64,000 nucleotides of DNA from Lentilactobacillus parabuchneri DSM 5707 = NBRC 107865 (GTDB taxonomy: Bacteria; Bacillota; Bacilli; Lactobacillales; Lactobacillaceae), in NCBI RefSeq assembly GCF_001435315.1, contig NZ_AZGK01000008.1, positions 1 to 64,000 on the forward strand, read 5' to 3'. Each line of letters starts with the position of its first letter. The first letter of the stretch is position 1. Of the stretch, positions 16,857 to 24,242 are shown in pieces. Position numbers and translations under genes: made by a program. A model generated the notes under the pieces. It ran no database searches, had not been told where the DNA came from, and saw only the letters and a list, made by a program, of their open reading frames with translations.

Positions 16857-17494
16857 TCCCACCCGTGAGTCGTTTCATCGACGTCACGTTTTCTAATTCC
16901 TGAAACATAGGGATTGCCCTTAACAAAATATCTCAGTGGCTTGGTCGCCCAAGTCCCCTGATTCGCAACCCCGATTCGATTTGATTCTTCAATTTGAGCC
17001 GGGATTTTTTTGTCGTTTTGGTGAATATCAAGCTGACTGTCACCAAAGATTTCCATATTCATTTTCTTATCGGCAATGCCAAAGGCTTCCATCAATTTGC
17101 CGGGGCCGTTGGTTAAATCTACGCCGTGCTTCTCACGATTTTTCATCATGATGTCAATACCAATTGTCGGTTCAATTGCCCGAATCAGAATCCCTTGTGG
17201 AACACCTTTTGGTTGGGCAGCGACATCCAAGAGGTATCGTCCGTGGATCGAATAGATGTACACTGTACCTGGAGGCCCATATAACGGCTCGTTGGATGGT
17301 GTTCGTCGCCCCTTAAATGCGTGGGCCGCCGAATCCTGTTGCCCCATATAGGCTTCGGTCTCAACAATCCAGCCACCTACCAGCCCCTCGGGCGATTCAT
17401 ATGTAAGCAGCATCCCCAGAAGTTTTTTGGAAATTTCATCTGTGCTGCCGCTGGAATAAAACGGGTCTTCTTTCAAAAGTGTCACGCCTTTCAA
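16853..17494 (-). CDS. mpg: 3-methyladenine DNA glycosylase (AAG/MPG family)
   Basis: A protein of about 210 residues of the AAG family: VETEAYMGQQDSAAHAF contains the catalytic Glu, followed by RRTPSNEPLYGPPGTVYIY and NGPGKLMEAFGI. It excises alkylated purines from DNA. The start is uncertain: TTG at 17494 has no ribosome-binding site, whereas a TTG at 17476 lies about ten bases after AAAGG. The divergent DUF488 gene begins only 23 bases away. The stop codon overlaps that of the convergent PgpA-like gene. Confidence 0.88.
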   Translation of the reverse strand: MKGVTLLKEDPFYSSGSTDEISKKLLGMLLTYESPEGLVGGWIVETEAYMGQQDSAAHAFKGRRTPSNEPLYGPPGTVYIYSIHGRYLLDVAAQPKGVPQGILIRAIEPTIGIDIMMKNREKHGVDLTNGPGKLMEAFGIADKKMNMEIFGDSQLDIHQNDKKIPAQIEESNRIGVANQGTWATKPLRYFVKGNPYVSGIRKRDVDETTHGWD

Positions 17495-17517
17495 AATAAG
17501 TTAACGGAGGTTTTACG

Positions 17518-17886
17518 ATGCAAATCAAATTGGAACGAATTTATGATAAACCCCAAGATTTATCAGGCTACCGAATCTTGGTCGATCGCTTGTGGCCACG
17601 GGGAATCTCAAAGGTTAATGCTAAATTGGACGAATGGGAGAAAGAAGTTGCCCCGTCCAAAGAGCTGCGCCAATGGTTCTCACACGATCCCCAAAAATTT
17701 TCCGAGTTCAAAACCAAGTATATTGCGGAATTGGATGCCAATCCAAAGACGGCTGAGTTTACTGCGTTAATCGCTGATAAGTTGAAAACGACTGACGTGA
17801 TTTTCCTCTATGGTGCAAAGGACCGCGAAAACAATCAGGCGGTTGTGTTGAAGGATTACCTTACCAATCATTTAGGCCAAGCTTGA
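17518..17886 (+). CDS. DUF488 family protein
   Basis: A 122-residue protein with the family start IKLERIYD and the signature YRILVDRLWPRGISK near residue 25, plus WFSHDPQKFSEFKTKY and FLYGAKDRENNQAVVL. DUF488 proteins are small cytoplasmic proteins of unproven function. GGAGG lies ten bases upstream of the ATG. The 3' end overlaps the convergent phosphatase-fold gene by 19 bases. Confidence 0.85.
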   Translation: MQIKLERIYDKPQDLSGYRILVDRLWPRGISKVNAKLDEWEKEVAPSKELRQWFSHDPQKFSEFKTKYIAELDANPKTAEFTALIADKLKTTDVIFLYGAKDRENNQAVVLKDYLTNHLGQA

Positions 17887-18542
17887 CGAATATTGGCCAA
17901 CGTCAAATCCTTGGTTGAGCTAAAATGAATGTCGGCCATTTTCAACACCTTAGGATCGCCAACCCCAATTGAAACGATGCCGGCCGCGTTAATCGATTCG
18001 ACGCCGACAACCCCGTCGTCAATGCCGACACATTGATCAACTGATAAGCCGATCATCTCAGCTGCCTTCAAGAAAACGTCAGGGGCGGGCTTATTATGCT
18101 TAATTTGATTTAAGTCGACAATCAATGGAAAATAATCTTCCAGTTCTAATTTTTGAATTTCCTTTGGCGCGTTGGCAGATGCTGACGCGATGATCATCTT
18201 GTAGCCATTTTGCTTAAGTTCGGCTAAGAAATCGTGAATTCCGGGTAAAATATCATTGGGATTCATCACTTCGAGCATTTGTTGATAAATGGCGTTTTTC
18301 TTGTCGGCAAGGGCCTCTTTTTGTTGATCGGAATAGGCGTCTTCCAAGCCACCAGCGCTCAAAATTGCGTTAAGTGAATCAATTCGGTCCCGCCCTTTGA
18401 TGGCCTCTTCGAGCTGGTCGCTCCACTGAACGCCGATGCTTTCGGCGACCTGGCGCCACGATTTACTATGATACAGCCATGAATCTGTGATGATCCCATT
18501 AAGGTCAAATAAAACGCCTTTAACGTTTGAAAATGTTGTCAT
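17868..18542 (-). CDS. pgmB: Beta-phosphoglucomutase-like HAD protein with altered catalytic motif
   Basis: A 224-residue HAD-superfamily protein whose order of motifs follows beta-phosphoglucomutase: nucleophile block FDLNGIITDSWLYHSKSW, SASANAPKEIQ, HNKPAPDVFLKAAE and GIDDGVVGVESI. The known enzyme has DxD here, where the second Asp is the general acid/base. This protein has D13-L-N15, so that residue is Asn. The other catalytic parts are kept. It may be an inactive or altered-specificity homologue. The start at 18542 has GGGGGG seven bases upstream. No maltose or trehalose phosphorylase gene is nearby, unlike usual pgmB loci. Confidence 0.75.
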   Translation of the reverse strand: MTTFSNVKGVLFDLNGIITDSWLYHSKSWRQVAESIGVQWSDQLEEAIKGRDRIDSLNAILSAGGLEDAYSDQQKEALADKKNAIYQQMLEVMNPNDILPGIHDFLAELKQNGYKMIIASASANAPKEIQKLELEDYFPLIVDLNQIKHNKPAPDVFLKAAEMIGLSVDQCVGIDDGVVGVESINAAGIVSIGVGDPKVLKMADIHFSSTKDLTLANIRQAWPK

Positions 18543-18570
18543 CTCAATTCCCCCCTTTTTATGCAAAGAA

Positions 18571-18599
18571 GGCTGAAAACAACAATCTTGTTTTCAGCC
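18571..18599 (-). terminator. Hairpin after the VOC-family gene
   Basis: GGCTGAAAACAA and TTGTTTTCAGCC form a perfect 12-bp hairpin with a five-base loop. The minus-strand T-run is interrupted (TTCTTTG), so termination may be partial before the downstream phosphatase-fold gene. Confidence 0.65.
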
Positions 18600-18614
18600 C
18601 CAACTCACTTGGTA

Positions 18615-19055
18615 TTATTTAACTGCGTTAAAAATCCAAGTGATCCCATACTTATCAACAATCTGTCCGTACTTATTACCGGAAGACTTCTTTTCAAAAG
18701 TTACAATCACTTTAACTTCTTCTGACTCGACAACTCGATCGTAAAGTTTCTGCAGGGCAGACGAAGCCTCCGAGTCGTGTAAATCCACTTCAATCATTAA
18801 TGAAATCAGTGAGGAGACCACGGGCTTGCCTAGAAAACTATCCGCACAAAACACCTGCTTGCCAAGGATCTTGAAGCTGCCTTGCAAAGTAAGGTCGTCG
18901 AGATTAACATCCGCATTCAGCGACATGTCTTCTGCCTGTTTTTCATTTGGGGATTCCCGCTGAATATCGGTAATACCAAAAACGTCTTGGTAATAGGCCA
19001 AGGCTTCCTTTGTATTTTCGAATGTCAGATATGGAATTAAATTAATATTATTCAT
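18615..19055 (-). CDS. VOC (glyoxalase-fold) family protein, PhnB-like
   Basis: A 146-residue protein starting NLIPYLTFENTKEALAYYQDVFG, the typical first beta-alpha-beta unit of a vicinal-oxygen-chelate protein, and ending in the NKYGQIVDKYGITWIFN block seen in PhnB-like members. These are usually metal-binding or degenerate proteins without a proven reaction. There is no genetic tie to the phosphonate operon 40 kb away. The ribosome-binding sequence is weak. Confidence 0.75.
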   Translation of the reverse strand: MNNINLIPYLTFENTKEALAYYQDVFGITDIQRESPNEKQAEDMSLNADVNLDDLTLQGSFKILGKQVFCADSFLGKPVVSSLISLMIEVDLHDSEASSALQKLYDRVVESEEVKVIVTFEKKSSGNKYGQIVDKYGITWIFNAVK

Positions 19056-19234
19056 TAGGTCAGCAACCCTTACTTTTTAATATTATTCAGCATTTAGAAT
19101 ACCGTTAATTACAATAGTTGTCAATGTTAACAAACCGTTAATGCCTATTCTAATAGGAATGATATCGCTTTTTGGCCCCATCAATTTTAAAAGTGCTAAA
19201 CTATAAATTAAATGAGTCTGGAGGAAATTAATTA

Positions 19235-19801
19235 ATGAAACTTGCAATCACAATATTTCTATTAAATGCTTTATACATTGCGATCAATACCTTTAGAACC
19301 ATGCTGGTTGTCAAGGGGCACCAATTCCTGGCACCACTGGTAGCGGTCGGAGAAGAGTTCATCTACGTGATGGCCCTGGCAATTGCATTACAACACATTG
19401 ACAGTCCCCTCAACATCGCCGCATATGCCGTTGGTTTTGGCGTTGGGATTTACATCGGAATTATTATTGAAGATAAAATCGCCTTGGGGTATGTCAACTT
19501 TGAAGTAACCGTTCAAATCGACCCCACCAACCCGATTCATGCTCACAACGAAGAGTTGGCCGAAAAGCTGCGTGACCTTGGTTATGGGGTTACCGTCAGC
19601 CGAGCCGAGGGCCGTTCCGGTGCCCGGTTGGTCTTGAGTATCTTAGCCCCCAGAAAAGCAGACCGGCGCTTGATGGAACAAATCAAAGAGATTTCCCCTG
19701 ACGCATTCATCATGGTTCAAGAACCGGTTCAATTATCCGGTGGCTTTTGGAGTAAGGAAGTTGACCGCCGATATCATGCGACTAATCGGATGCATCACTA
19801 G
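19235..19801 (+). CDS. UPF0316/DUF2179 membrane protein
   Basis: A 188-residue protein with three N-terminal membrane segments (about residues 3-80, including TFRTMLVVKGHQFLAP). A cytoplasmic DUF2179-like domain follows (LRDLGYGVTVSRAEGRSG and IKEISPDAFIMVQEP), a fold that in relatives may bind a small ligand. The function is unknown. GGAGG lies ten bases before the ATG. Its TAG shares the palindrome CTAG with the stop codon of the convergent RNase H gene. Confidence 0.8.
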   Translation: MKLAITIFLLNALYIAINTFRTMLVVKGHQFLAPLVAVGEEFIYVMALAIALQHIDSPLNIAAYAVGFGVGIYIGIIIEDKIALGYVNFEVTVQIDPTNPIHAHNEELAEKLRDLGYGVTVSRAEGRSGARLVLSILAPRKADRRLMEQIKEISPDAFIMVQEPVQLSGGFWSKEVDRRYHATNRMHH

Positions 19802-20706
19802 TCGTCATCCTCATCAAACAGGCCAAGTTGTTTAAGGCTATTTTCAATATCCCTGACAGAAGCGGCCGTTTTCGGCCCTGGCTTGGGTAGGTCAATTTTA
19901 TGATCGGCCTTTTTGGGTTCTTTTTGCTGCTTGACCAGTTGTTGGATTGGCGGCAGCTTTTCGACTAATTGTGGCGTTTGAGCCTGGCTCGTACCCATTT
20001 TATCCATCGTCTTGTTGAGCAGTTCGTCGACAAAAACATTACCGGCATCGGCTGCGTGCCCTTTTGTCCAGTGATATTGAATTAATTGAAATTCACGGAG
20101 TTGTTGATCAACGGCTTGCCACAGCTCCTTATTTTGAAGCTTGCTGCCGTCACTCTTAGTCCAGCCACGATTCCGCCAGCCCTTCAGCCACCCCTTTTGA
20201 ATGGCGTCTAAAACGTACCTGGAATCCATCACAACGTCGATTCGACTGTTTTGCAGGTGATTGTGTGCCAAGTACTTTAAAGCCTCTAAAAACGCCATTA
20301 TTTCCATTCTGTTGTTGGTGGCCCCAAACTCGCCATCCGATTTGGCAAACTGACCATCTTTCGTCTGGACTAAAAATGCCCAGGCAGCTTTATCACTAGC
20401 CTTAATGTGCCCCCCACGGACATTGCCATGGTTTCTGGAGCCGCCATCGGTATAGACAATCGTCTCACCCGAAAAGCTGTCCGGTTTTGTTGGCTTTTTA
20501 GCCGGCCGTTTTTTGGTAGCGCGTTTCCGGGTTAGTTTTTGATCAGTTCCATGACCAACCTCACCGCCTAAATAGTCAACGGCTTCTTCACGCGTCTTGA
20601 AGCTTTTATATTGCGCACCTGAATAGCCCTTGACCAGCTTTTCAGTCTCGTCCCAAGTCGTAAAGATCCCGGTCTTTTTTCCTTTTTTGACTGCATAAAA
20701 TTTCAT
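19798..20706 (-). CDS. rnhA: Ribonuclease HI with N-terminal viroplasmin-like hybrid-binding domain
   Basis: A 302-residue protein. Residues 1-45 form the hybrid-binding domain (KFYAVKKGKKTGIFTTWDE), followed by a basic linker. The RNase HI catalytic domain spans about 82-225, with carboxylates in YTDGGSRNHG, NRMEIMAFLEAL and DSRYV, and HAADAGNVFVDEL at the end. A proline/lysine-rich C-terminal extension of about 70 residues has no clear domain. It cleaves RNA in RNA-DNA hybrids. The gene is convergent with UPF0316 and shares its stop-codon palindrome. Confidence 0.9.
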   Translation of the reverse strand: MKFYAVKKGKKTGIFTTWDETEKLVKGYSGAQYKSFKTREEAVDYLGGEVGHGTDQKLTRKRATKKRPAKKPTKPDSFSGETIVYTDGGSRNHGNVRGGHIKASDKAAWAFLVQTKDGQFAKSDGEFGATNNRMEIMAFLEALKYLAHNHLQNSRIDVVMDSRYVLDAIQKGWLKGWRNRGWTKSDGSKLQNKELWQAVDQQLREFQLIQYHWTKGHAADAGNVFVDELLNKTMDKMGTSQAQTPQLVEKLPPIQQLVKQQKEPKKADHKIDLPKPGPKTAASVRDIENSLKQLGLFDEDDD

Positions 20707-20726
20707 TAAGTTCCGTTCTCCAGTTC

Positions 20727-20749
20727 AACATTTTTTCAGAAAAAATGTT
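20727..20749. other. Perfect inverted repeat upstream of rnhA
   Basis: AACATTTTTT and AAAAAATGTT form 10-bp arms around a three-base loop, 20 bases upstream of the rnhA ATG in the divergent intergenic region. Operator or cruciform are both possible; nothing decides between them. Confidence 0.4.
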
Positions 20750-20829
20750 AATAATTATTTATAATGTTTCTATCTACTTTGCAATTAGATAAATCTATGC
20801 GAAAATGTTAATAAAGGGGGCAACTGAAT

Positions 20830-21327
20830 ATGACCCAAACTAAAGCCACATTGATCTCGGTCGACGAAGCCAAAGCGCTTTTAAAAGACCAATCAGATCA
20901 AATAAACGAGCGCTTTCCCCGATTAAAAAAACAAGGTAAGTACATTTTACCTGATTATCGGTTAACAAGAAAACGTGAAGCTTTCAAAATTCGAAAGCAT
21001 ACATTTTTACAGCGCCATGCCCGTTCCTACGTTGCATTTGACTCGGAAAACGGTCAGACGCTTTGGATGCACAATTTTCCCAGTCTAACTGAGGCGTTGT
21101 TCTGGTTGGATACCGGTCTTAAACCCACCGATACTGACACCAACACTTCATACAAGTCTTGGAAGGAAATGCATGAAGATGACATCACTGCCCTCAAAGA
21201 TATTTTGAAGGAACGCTCTAAAAAGCGCAAGGAAGCTCTTGCAGCTAAAAAAGCAGCGACGATGCCAAAGAAGAAGCCGGCTGCAGTTAATAAATCCAGT
21301 GTGGCCAAGAAAAAGAAAGCAAATTAA
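20830..21327 (+). CDS. Hypothetical protein with Lys/Ala-rich tail
   Basis: A 165-residue protein. Residues 1-110 look globular (KYILPDYRLTRKREAFKIRK, then YVAFDSENGQTLWMHNFP). The last 45 residues are an Ala/Lys-rich basic tail (KKRKEALAAKKAATMPKK). Such a tail suggests nucleic-acid or polyanion binding, but no domain is recognised. The ribosome-binding sequence GGGGG lies upstream of the ATG, and a strong terminator follows. Confidence 0.7.
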   Translation: MTQTKATLISVDEAKALLKDQSDQINERFPRLKKQGKYILPDYRLTRKREAFKIRKHTFLQRHARSYVAFDSENGQTLWMHNFPSLTEALFWLDTGLKPTDTDTNTSYKSWKEMHEDDITALKDILKERSKKRKEALAAKKAATMPKKKPAAVNKSSVAKKKKAN

Positions 21328-21379
21328 TTCGAGAGTTGGCACCCAGTATTTGGGTCCCAATTTCAGCTTTACCACATTT

Positions 21380-21430
21380 AAAGGACTGGCACAGGCAAAA
21401 CAGATGCGTTTTGCCTGACCAGCCCTTTTT
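21380..21430. terminator. Intrinsic terminator between convergent genes
   Basis: AAAGGACTGG..CAGGCAAAAC pairs with GTTTTGCCTG..CAG.CCTTT and is followed by a T-run. Confidence 0.85.
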
Positions 21431-21438
21431 AATATGCC

Positions 21439-22293
21439 CTAAATATAGTTCCCAGCAACGTCAGATTCGTCAAAGGCCTCGACAAACTTCTTGTGATAAG
21501 CAGCCTCATAGGCGGCAACTTTTTGCTGATAATCCTGTTCACGCATTTTGTCAGCGGCGTCTCGTTCTGATTTAATCGAAGGATCCGGGTAGATTGGCTG
21601 TAAGACATGAACCGTGTAATTAATACCATGGGGATCACCCTTGGTCGGTGCATCTGCCATCGAAACAAAGCAGGAAACCACCGGCACATTGAATTTCACA
21701 GCGTAATAGTAAGCACCGCGTTCAAGGGGCCGTGGCTTTCGGTAGTTGAACCACATCTCCCGTTCCGGATAAATCAGGATGGACTGCTGACGATCCAAGC
21801 TCTGCTTTAACAGCTTGATAAAGTTTTTGCCCATGTAATTAATGCTGTCGCTAATCGGAATGGTATCCGAATAGGTCATCAAAAAGCCCAGCAGACCAGG
21901 CATTTTTAGATTGGTCAATTCAACGACAATCGACAAATCAGGCAACTTAAGTGCCGAGCGGATGAGCAAACTGTCAATCGGACTAAAGTGATTAGCTGTT
22001 ACAATTGCCGGCCATTTAACGTCTGCTAAATGAGCCTGCCCCTCCACCTGTAAATTGGGGCTGAGCATTCTGGCACCAATATTCATCATCGAACGGGCTT
22101 CAACGGCCCTTAGTCGGTAACGTCTGGTCTGGTGCAGCTTCAAAAAATCGGCTAAAACCGATTGCTGCTCAGCTAATGTCAACACCGGGTCGTTAATTTC
22201 AACTTTTTGATTTAATTTTCCTTGGCGAACATTTTCGGCAATATTACGGATGACTTTATCACGGTCACCAAGTTTTACTGGTGTGAAAGTCAT
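21439..22293 (-). CDS. Lysophospholipid acyltransferase family protein (PlsC-type)
   Basis: A 284-residue protein with the acyltransferase motif NHFSPID (H-x4-D) near residue 100 and a YPEREMW motif near 170, followed by KFNVPVVSCFVSM. An N-terminal region of about 80 residues precedes the domain. It probably transfers an acyl chain to a lipid acceptor at the membrane. It overlaps the upstream GT8 gene by four bases (ATGA), in a block of acyltransferase, GT8 and acyltransferase. Its acceptor is unknown. Confidence 0.82.
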   Translation of the reverse strand: MTFTPVKLGDRDKVIRNIAENVRQGKLNQKVEINDPVLTLAEQQSVLADFLKLHQTRRYRLRAVEARSMMNIGARMLSPNLQVEGQAHLADVKWPAIVTANHFSPIDSLLIRSALKLPDLSIVVELTNLKMPGLLGFLMTYSDTIPISDSINYMGKNFIKLLKQSLDRQQSILIYPEREMWFNYRKPRPLERGAYYYAVKFNVPVVSCFVSMADAPTKGDPHGINYTVHVLQPIYPDPSIKSERDAADKMREQDYQQKVAAYEAAYHKKFVEAFDESDVAGNYI

Positions 22294-23240
22294 AGGGCGA
22301 TGTTGACTCCTTGCTTTGTTCGGGCCGCAAACGTATCTGGCTTGTTGGTTGTATCAACCGCCAACTGGATCAAATCAGCCTGGTTCTTTTGATCACGAGC
22401 TACTTCTTTGTCATCCATCGCTGCCAGTTCGTCGGTTAAGGCTTTGTAATACGCGGTATTTTTGGCGTACTTCCAGAAATATTCTTTACGTTGGCAGTCC
22501 TCATAGCGCCACGGCTTGGCAAACAAGTTGTAGTGAATCAGCCAAGGGGTCACATCCAAAGGCGTCGAGATTTGAATATTCCAAGACGGATTGAGGTAAT
22601 AGATTCGTTTTCTGGCGATCGCATTCATGTAGTCCTGATCCGGTGCCAAGCTCTTGAAATGATATTGATTCAAGAGGTCCAAAAAGTGATCGGCAAAATG
22701 GCTCTCACGCATTGCCTTTAAGTTCATCAGCAAAACGCCAGAATTAATGTACTTTTGTGAATCGATGCCAATGGCTTTTTCAGCATAGGCCATCGTTTCC
22801 GGGTTATGACCGATAAAATGATCAGAAACCGCACCAACCAAGTTATCCCCAAGGTCCGTGTCGAATAATTTGCCAATGTCATTTAAAACTACGGTATCAG
22901 AATCTAAATAAATTGCTTTATCGAGCTTTGGAAATAGTTCGGCGATGAATAACCGGAAATAAATCGTATACGTAAAGTAATCACTGCGTAGCTTGTTTCC
23001 CTTGTCGGTGATTTCCTTTTTCAAACGATCGTTAATCGAAACAAAGCTGATTTGAACGTTATCACGCGCAAATTTTTTCAACTGGTCGCGATTTTCCTGA
23101 TTCAAATCGTCACATAAAATAATAATGTCATAGTCCCGTGTTGTTGAAGCATTGGCCTCTAAGGATTCCAGTGCCACTGCCAAATAAGCGGCGTAATTAT
23201 CGTCGACTGCAAAAAATGCCGGTACTGTTTGATTAGACAT
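22290..23240 (-). CDS. Glycosyltransferase family 8 protein
   Basis: A 316-residue GT8 enzyme. The N-terminal VPAFFAVDDNYAAYLAVALESL, the metal-binding DxD in KAIYLDSDTVVLNDI, the block YINSGVLLMNLKAMR, and the C-terminal HYNLFAKPWRY are all typical. GT8 enzymes are retaining transferases that use UDP-sugars. Tight coupling to PlsC-type genes on both sides suggests modification of a lipid-linked glycan or glycolipid. This is inference from context only. Confidence 0.87.
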   Translation of the reverse strand: MSNQTVPAFFAVDDNYAAYLAVALESLEANASTTRDYDIIILCDDLNQENRDQLKKFARDNVQISFVSINDRLKKEITDKGNKLRSDYFTYTIYFRLFIAELFPKLDKAIYLDSDTVVLNDIGKLFDTDLGDNLVGAVSDHFIGHNPETMAYAEKAIGIDSQKYINSGVLLMNLKAMRESHFADHFLDLLNQYHFKSLAPDQDYMNAIARKRIYYLNPSWNIQISTPLDVTPWLIHYNLFAKPWRYEDCQRKEYFWKYAKNTAYYKALTDELAAMDDKEVARDQKNQADLIQLAVDTTNKPDTFAARTKQGVNIAL

Positions 23241-23258
23241 GAATCTTCCTCCTAGAAT

Positions 23259-24038
23259 TTAGTCGTCTGTTTGTCGCTCATAGCGAATGTAAGCAACGTT
23301 ACTTTCACGGCTTCGAAGCACCATCTGATCATAAACCTGATCATGGAGCTTTCGTTGCCGGGATTTGCGAGATAGTGCCATGTCTGGCATAAACGGGCCG
23401 TCAAAGTAGATAACCTGTTTCGGCCGCTTTAAAAGCCGGCTTTTTTGATATGTAATCGTCATCGTGTAGCTGGGAACGTTCTCTGCCACAGGATAGTGAA
23501 ATGCTCCAACTGGAAATGGGCGAATATGGGTATAATAAGGCCAGACGTGTGCTTCAGGGTAGACGAAGACCCGTTGGTGCTGGTCCAGCCGTTTCTTCAT
23601 GGCCCGTTGAAATTTCACCATTTGAGATAATTTGTCCGGCAAAATCAAGGCCCCACACATCGTCAAAAATCGACCGACAATTGGAATCCCCAAGTTGGCC
23701 GGTTCGGCAATTGGATAAGCGCGTCGGGGAACAGCGACCAGCATTGGCAACAGCGCATCCCCTAATGGCTGTGTGTGGTTCGCATAAACAAAAGCCCCCC
23801 GCCGACCTTGAGTGGCCAAGCAGTGCTTGTTTCGAAACGACGTGTGTAAATAAAAACGACAGTACAGAAAACTAAACGCCACAGCAAGTGCATAAATGAC
23901 CGTTCCAATGCCTCGGTAGATAAGTGAGGTGTGCAGCCAAACGTGGTTGTCGGGGATCGTCGCATCCTGATGTTTAGTGAACACAACATCGTCATCAAAG
24001 GATCGATACCGATATGTTTTAGATGTGTGCTGCTTCAT
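23259..24038 (-). CDS. Lysophospholipid acyltransferase family protein with variant HX5D motif
   Basis: A 259-residue protein with a hydrophobic segment near residues 45-65 and a PlsC-type domain. The motif reads NHTQPLGD, so five residues, not four, separate His and Asp. Downstream, GIPIVGRFLTMCGALILPD and the YPEAHVWPYYTHIRPFPVGA block fit the family. First gene of a three-gene block with GT8 and a second acyltransferase; the gap to GT8 is 18 bases. The substrate is unknown. Confidence 0.8.
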   Translation of the reverse strand: MKQHTSKTYRYRSFDDDVVFTKHQDATIPDNHVWLHTSLIYRGIGTVIYALAVAFSFLYCRFYLHTSFRNKHCLATQGRRGAFVYANHTQPLGDALLPMLVAVPRRAYPIAEPANLGIPIVGRFLTMCGALILPDKLSQMVKFQRAMKKRLDQHQRVFVYPEAHVWPYYTHIRPFPVGAFHYPVAENVPSYTMTITYQKSRLLKRPKQVIYFDGPFMPDMALSRKSRQRKLHDQVYDQMVLRSRESNVAYIRYERQTDD

Positions 24039-24242
24039 CAGGATGCCACCTCCTCATATTAAACGACTGATTTGGACAAGTCCATCTTAAAATAAATGGT
24101 GACATAATTTTATCATATCGACAGCTAAATAAAACCTTTTGAACGAATCATTGATTTCTTACACCAAATTAGTGTTAAAATGACGCTTGCTATGCTAGTT
24201 TAAAGAGTGAGTATATTAATCAATATTTTGGGGGATTCATCG

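Noticed and set aside
18615-19055. PhnB-like VOC protein as part of phosphonate metabolism
   Set aside because: PhnB homologues are generally unrelated to phosphonate breakdown, and this gene is some 34 kb from the phn operon.
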